Below, in pieces: positions 7,232 through 10,562 of a stretch of 10,562 nt of DNA (within the stretch, counting starts at the first letter, position 1; the number at the start of each line of letters is the position of its first letter). The notes beneath the pieces are model-generated. The model made no database searches and was not told the DNA's origin. It was given only the letters and a program-made list of their open reading frames with translations. The position numbers were made by a program, and so were the translations under genes. Source of the DNA: Gemmatimonadota bacterium (lineage in GTDB: Bacteria; Gemmatimonadota; Gemmatimonadetes; Gemmatimonadales; Gemmatimonadaceae); assembly GCA_028287205.1 (NCBI GenBank), contig JAQBQC010000469.1, positions 1-10,562 on the forward strand, given 5' to 3'.

Positions 7232-7588
7232 ATGGCCGCCGACCAGTCGCACTCGACGCTGTCGCACGACGAGAAAGGCAACGCCTCGCCGCACGAGCAC
7301 ACCCATCCGGACTGGGGCACCTACAAGTGGGTCGCCCTCATCCTGACGCTGATCACGGCGCTCGAAGTGTGGATCTACTACATCCCGTCGTTCACGAAGA
7401 CGAAGCTGTTCGTTCCGACGCTGCTCACTCTGTCGGCGGTGAAGTTCGCGATCGTCGTCATGTTCTACATGCATCTCAAATACGATGCGAAGCTCTTTCG
7501 CGCGCTGTTCCTCGGGCCGCTAATACTCGCCGGGTTCACGATCGTGGGGCTGCTCTTCCTCTTCGGCCATCTCGTCATTCGCGGCTGA
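7232..7588 (+). CDS. coxD: Cytochrome c oxidase subunit IV (small caa3 subunit)
   Basis: This is a 118-residue membrane protein with a hydrophilic, His-rich N-terminus (1-29) and three helices at about 31-51, 61-82 and 89-113. The segment KFAIVVMFYMHLKYD (71-85) is the signature of prokaryotic cytochrome oxidase subunit IV (COX4_pro/CyoD family). The subunit has no cofactor and is thought to help assemble or stabilise the oxidase. GGGGA (7221-7225) precedes the ATG by 6 nt. It is 13 bp after coxC and is the last recognised oxidase gene. Its TGA (7586-7588) overlaps an ATG (7588-7590) in a TGATG arrangement typical of translational coupling, but that ATG opens only a four-codon frame (see the next gene). 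Confidence 0.93.
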   Translation: MAADQSHSTLSHDEKGNASPHEHTHPDWGTYKWVALILTLITALEVWIYYIPSFTKTKLFVPTLLTLSAVKFAIVVMFYMHLKYDAKLFRALFLGPLILAGFTIVGLLFLFGHLVIRG

Positions 7589-7640
7589 TGGCGCTGTCGT
7601 AGCGGCGTCCCCCGCACGCGAGCGACTCCTGTCGCTCGAC

Positions 7641-8798
7641 GTGTTTCGGGGGATCACCGTTGCCGGCATGCTCCTCGTGAACAATCCGGGAAGCTGGGCT
7701 TCGATCTACGAGCCGCTCGAGCACGCGCCGTGGTTCGGCTGGACGCCCACCGACCTCATCTTCCCGTTCTTTCTTTTCATCGTCGGCGTCACCACGCACC
7801 TGTCGCGCGAAGCGCGGCGCGCGCGCGGTGAGAGCGACGGCGCCATCATCCGCCAGACCGCGCGCCGCGCGCTCACCATCATCGCGCTCGGACTGCTGAT
7901 GACGGGCTTCCCGTATCACCAGTTCTTCGTGCATCTCCCAGGCGGCGCGGTGTTCGATTCCACGACCACCCCGCTCGACCTTTCGCACTGGCGCTTCACC
8001 GGAGTGCTGCAGCGCATCGGCGTCTGCTACCTCCTGGGTGCGCTACTCACGCTGCGCACGAGCGTGCGGCAGCAGATCTGGATCGCGCTCGGGCTGCTCG
8101 TGGGGTACTGGCTCGCGCTCACGCTGATTCCGGTTCCCGGTCACGGGATAGGCGCGCTGCTTCTCGCCGACCCGGCCGCCTCGCTCGCGTCGTACGTCGA
8201 CCGCGCAATCATCGGCCCGCATCACATGTGGATCGGTGGCGGTGGCATCTGGGATCCCGAGGGCATACTGTCGACCATCCCCGCGACGGCGACCGTCATC
8301 CTCGGCGTCATCGCCGGACGATGGATCGCGGAGCCGCGGCCGCTGCAGGAGCGCTTGAACGGGCTCTTCGCCGTTGGATCGCTCGCGATGATGGCCGGTC
8401 TCGTGTGGGCGTGGTCCTTCCCGATCGGGAAGAACCTCTGGACCAGCTCCTACGTGGTGTTCACGGCGGGGATGGCGTGCGTGGCCCTCGCAACGTGCGC
8501 GTGGCTCGTGGATGTGCGCGGATGGCGCGCATGGACGAAGCCGTTCATTCCTTTCGGACTCAACCCGATCGTAGCTTTCGTCGCGTCAGGCGTTCTGTCG
8601 CGCTTTCTCTACACGCTCGTGAAGGTGCCCAGGGATGGCGCGCTCGTCCCGCTGCAAAGTGCTATCTATGATTCCCTCCTCGCCCCGCTCTTCACCGATC
8701 CACGCGATGCGAGCCTCCTGTTTGCAGTCATTTACGTTGCCGTGTTCTACGCAGTGCTGCATCTCATGCACCGGCGGGGAATCATCGTTAAAGTCTGA
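7641..8798 (+). CDS. HGSNAT/NagX-like transmembrane acetyltransferase, start anomalous
   Basis: The product is a polytopic membrane protein related to heparan-alpha-glucosaminide N-acetyltransferase and bacterial NagX/DUF5009 proteins, which move acetyl groups across a membrane onto amino sugars. Counting from GTG 7641 (385 residues), matches to HGSNAT are: FRG (2-4); EHAPWFGWTPTDLIFP (27-42), where H28 aligns with the HGSNAT active-site His; GVLQRIGVCYL (121-131); DPEGILSTIPA (205-215); GKNLWTSSYV (263-272); and PFGLNPIVAFV (304-314). About ten helices are predicted. GTG 7641 is the only ATG/GTG/TTG available at the N-terminus, but it cuts the family motif: RLLSLD is encoded in frame just upstream (7623-7640), and the frame is open back to 7524. 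Real translation therefore probably starts earlier, from CTG 7629 or, if one base is missing, from ATG 7588 overlapping the coxD stop. The gene follows coxD directly and is probably co-transcribed with it. The natural acceptor is unknown. Confidence 0.85.
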   Translation: MFRGITVAGMLLVNNPGSWASIYEPLEHAPWFGWTPTDLIFPFFLFIVGVTTHLSREARRARGESDGAIIRQTARRALTIIALGLLMTGFPYHQFFVHLPGGAVFDSTTTPLDLSHWRFTGVLQRIGVCYLLGALLTLRTSVRQQIWIALGLLVGYWLALTLIPVPGHGIGALLLADPAASLASYVDRAIIGPHHMWIGGGGIWDPEGILSTIPATATVILGVIAGRWIAEPRPLQERLNGLFAVGSLAMMAGLVWAWSFPIGKNLWTSSYVVFTAGMACVALATCAWLVDVRGWRAWTKPFIPFGLNPIVAFVASGVLSRFLYTLVKVPRDGALVPLQSAIYDSLLAPLFTDPRDASLLFAVIYVAVFYAVLHLMHRRGIIVKV

Positions 8799-8935
8799 GG
8801 GTAACGAGGCTTGGGTTATACGACGCCAATATGTGACGGAGAGGCGTTCAACTCGTAGTGAAAGGGTTGACCTGCGCGCTGCGGGACGAGAGTTTCCACG
8901 GCCCCAGCCGTCTTCGCGATTGTACTCTTAACACC

Positions 8936-10546
8936 ATGCAGGCGCAGCACTTGAGCTTGAAATCCCACTTTCCGTCCCCCTCGGCACTTCTCCTCCGAGC
9001 GACAGTCGCACTGTCGCTTATTGCTGTGCTCGCCACGCCGGCCGAAAGCGTAGCCGCCCAGCGTGCGTTCGTCGCGCCCTCCGTGCGCCAGCCGGCAGAC
9101 GATACCAAGCACCGCCCGCGTCGGCGCGCACGCAGGGAAACGAGGGCCACTGCCGCGATTCACTTCGAGCGTCCGGAGAGCGAGCTCGAGCTCGTCAGCG
9201 ATCTGCACCAGCTGATGCAGGCCCGCGTCCGCAACGGCACGTGGGGCGTGGTCGTGCTCTCGCTCACGCGCAACGACACGCTGTACTCGGTGAATCCCGA
9301 CGAGTCGCTCCAGCCTGCGTCGAACATGAAGCTGTTCACGAGCGCGCTCGCACTCGATCAGTTCGGCGCCGAGCACCAGTTCAGCACCGATGTGCTCCGC
9401 GACGGATCGCTCGGCGCCGACGGCGTGCTGCGCGGCAACATCATCCTCCGCGGCGATGGCGACCCGGCACTGTCCAAGCGATTCATCACCGGCAGCGGTG
9501 GCGCAATGGACGCGCTCGCGCAGCTCGTTGCGAGCTCCGGCGTGAAGCGCGTTACGGGGACGCTCATCGCGGATGCGAGTGCCTTCGATACGCAGCGCAT
9601 CCCCGAGGGATGGCAAACGCGCTATCTCCAATCAGGATACGCCGCGCGCGTCTCTGCGCTCTCGTTGAACGAGAATCTCGTCACCATTCGCGTGAAGCCG
9701 GGCAGCGGAAAGAGTGGCGCGGTCGTCACGCTCGATCCGGCGACGACGCTTCCCCTCGCATCCACGGTGCGCACCGTCGCCGGCAAGAGCGCGCGCATCT
9801 CGGCCCACACCACATCGGCCGGCGTGATCGAGGTGAAGGGGACAATCGGCGCGCGCGCGGGCGAGCGCGGGTACCAGCTAGTGGTCGAGGATCCAACCGC
9901 ATTCTGTGCCGGCGCCTTCCGTCGCGCGCTGCAGGCGCGCGGGATCACGGTCGACGGCACGACCGCGTTCGCCGCGACGCCCGCGAGCGCAGTGAAGCTC
10001 ACGGGGCTGCAGTCGCCATCGATCGGACAGATGCTCGACGTGATGAACGGGGAGAGCATCAATCACTACGCCGAGTTGCTCTTCCGCGACGCTGGGCGCA
10101 ACGCGTCGCCGGGCTCGGTGGGATCCGTCGAGTCGGCCAGCAAGGCGCTGCAGAGCTTCATGACAGCGAAGGTCGGTGCCGCGCCGGGTGCGGTGTTCGC
10201 GGCGGACGGCAGCGGGCTCTCCGTGCTCGACAAGATCACGCCGCGCGCGCTCGTGCAGCTACTCGCCTACGCCAACAGCGCCCCGTGGAAGGACGCGTTC
10301 CACACGTCGCTCCCGATCGCCGGAAAGTCGGAGCTGCTCCGCCACCGCATGCGCGCCACACCCGCGCAGGGAAATCTCCACGCGAAAACGGGGACGACGA
10401 ACAGCGTCATCTCCCTGGGCGGCTACGTGACCGCAAAGAACGGCGAAATGCTCGCCTTCGCGTTCATCTACAACGGCGTCGACCGCTGGAACGCGAAGTC
10501 GACCATCGACGCGATGGGCGCGACGCTCGCCTCGTTCAACCGTTGA
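8936..10546 (+). CDS. dacB: D-alanyl-D-alanine carboxypeptidase/endopeptidase, PBP4 type (peptidase S13)
   Basis: This periplasmic penicillin-binding protein trims the terminal D-Ala of peptidoglycan stem peptides and can cut cross-links. It has 536 residues from ATG 8936. A long signal peptide (1-41) with a hydrophobic core at 17-34 ends near VAAQ. An Arg-rich stretch (59-70) follows before the catalytic domain at about 82. All three active-site motifs are present: S129-N-M-K132 (SxxK), S374-I-N376 (SxN) and K484-T-G486 (KTG). GDGDPAL (173-179) and DGSGLS (424-429) are further S13 signatures, and the long insert between SxxK and SxN is characteristic of PBP4. No Shine-Dalgarno precedes ATG 8936; GTG 8858 in the same frame would add 26 residues but would spoil the signal peptide. 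The gene lies 137 bp after the acetyltransferase, in the same direction, and may have its own promoter, though none is clear. The stop is 16 bp from the window edge. Confidence 0.94.
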   Translation: MQAQHLSLKSHFPSPSALLLRATVALSLIAVLATPAESVAAQRAFVAPSVRQPADDTKHRPRRRARRETRATAAIHFERPESELELVSDLHQLMQARVRNGTWGVVVLSLTRNDTLYSVNPDESLQPASNMKLFTSALALDQFGAEHQFSTDVLRDGSLGADGVLRGNIILRGDGDPALSKRFITGSGGAMDALAQLVASSGVKRVTGTLIADASAFDTQRIPEGWQTRYLQSGYAARVSALSLNENLVTIRVKPGSGKSGAVVTLDPATTLPLASTVRTVAGKSARISAHTTSAGVIEVKGTIGARAGERGYQLVVEDPTAFCAGAFRRALQARGITVDGTTAFAATPASAVKLTGLQSPSIGQMLDVMNGESINHYAELLFRDAGRNASPGSVGSVESASKALQSFMTAKVGAAPGAVFAADGSGLSVLDKITPRALVQLLAYANSAPWKDAFHTSLPIAGKSELLRHRMRATPAQGNLHAKTGTTNSVISLGGYVTAKNGEMLAFAFIYNGVDRWNAKSTIDAMGATLASFNR

Positions 10547-10562
10547 GCGCGACCGCCTGACG

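Noticed and set aside
8822..8848. ACGCC...GGCGT inverted repeat between the acetyltransferase and dacB as a terminator.
   Set aside because: Only 5 bp of stem around a 15-nt loop and no T-run after it.
8867..8895. TTGACC (8867-8872) as a -35 element for dacB.
   Set aside because: The sequence 17-18 bp downstream (GAGTTT/AGTTTC) does not resemble a -10 element, so no promoter is claimed.
9241..10560. 439-codon plus-strand frame overlapping dacB.
   Set aside because: Shifted-frame shadow with Arg/Ala-rich composition; dacB carries all S13 catalytic motifs here.
1..10562. CRISPR arrays, tRNA or rRNA genes, IS ends and attachment sites.
   Set aside because: No regularly spaced repeats, cloverleaf-like sequences, transposase motifs or terminal inverted repeats were seen on either strand.

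Overview
The window is a GC-rich bacterial chromosome segment with seven complete genes and one gene cut by the left edge. A Gram-negative aerobe is implied. The OmpA-type protein, PBP4-type carboxypeptidase and signal peptides point to an outer membrane and periplasm, and the cytochrome caa3 oxidase points to oxygen respiration. Gene content, GC-rich codon use and the archaeal-like nicotinate phosphoribosyltransferase recall Gemmatimonadota, but that is an inference from general resemblance and no rRNA or other phylogenetic marker is present.

Layout, left to right. Minus strand: the N-terminal 314 codons of an OmpA-family protein (1-942), preceded by a 152-bp gap with a candidate promoter and a 9-bp-stem hairpin, then a flippase-like (UPF0104 / LPG synthase TM-type) membrane protein (1095-1976). 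Plus strand, divergent from it across 66 bp: nicotinate phosphoribosyltransferase (2043-3107). After a 174-bp gap comes a compact operon for a caa3-type cytochrome c oxidase: coxB (subunit II fused to cytochrome c), coxA (subunit I), coxC (subunit III, TTG start) and coxD (subunit IV), at 3282-7588. It is followed directly by a HGSNAT/NagX-like transmembrane acetyltransferase whose start is anomalous (7641-8798). A separate PBP4/DacB-type D-alanyl-D-alanine carboxypeptidase (8936-10546) ends the window.

How they work together: the four cox genes encode one complex that oxidises cytochrome c, reduces O2 to water and pumps protons. CuA, heme a, heme a3/CuB and the extra heme c site all have their ligands intact. 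The acetyltransferase is positioned to be co-transcribed with the oxidase, but its chemistry suggests envelope-sugar modification. OmpA (peptidoglycan anchoring) and DacB (peptidoglycan trimming) are envelope genes on either side, and the phosphoribosyltransferase supplies NAD.

No CRISPR array, tRNA, rRNA, insertion sequence or phage gene was seen, and I found no convincing undescribed system. The most informative anomaly is the start of the acetyltransferase gene: the conserved SLDVFRG motif is encoded in frame but has no ATG/GTG/TTG before it, while an ATG overlapping the coxD stop lies one frame away. This fits a single-base deletion, a sequence error, or a non-canonical start.
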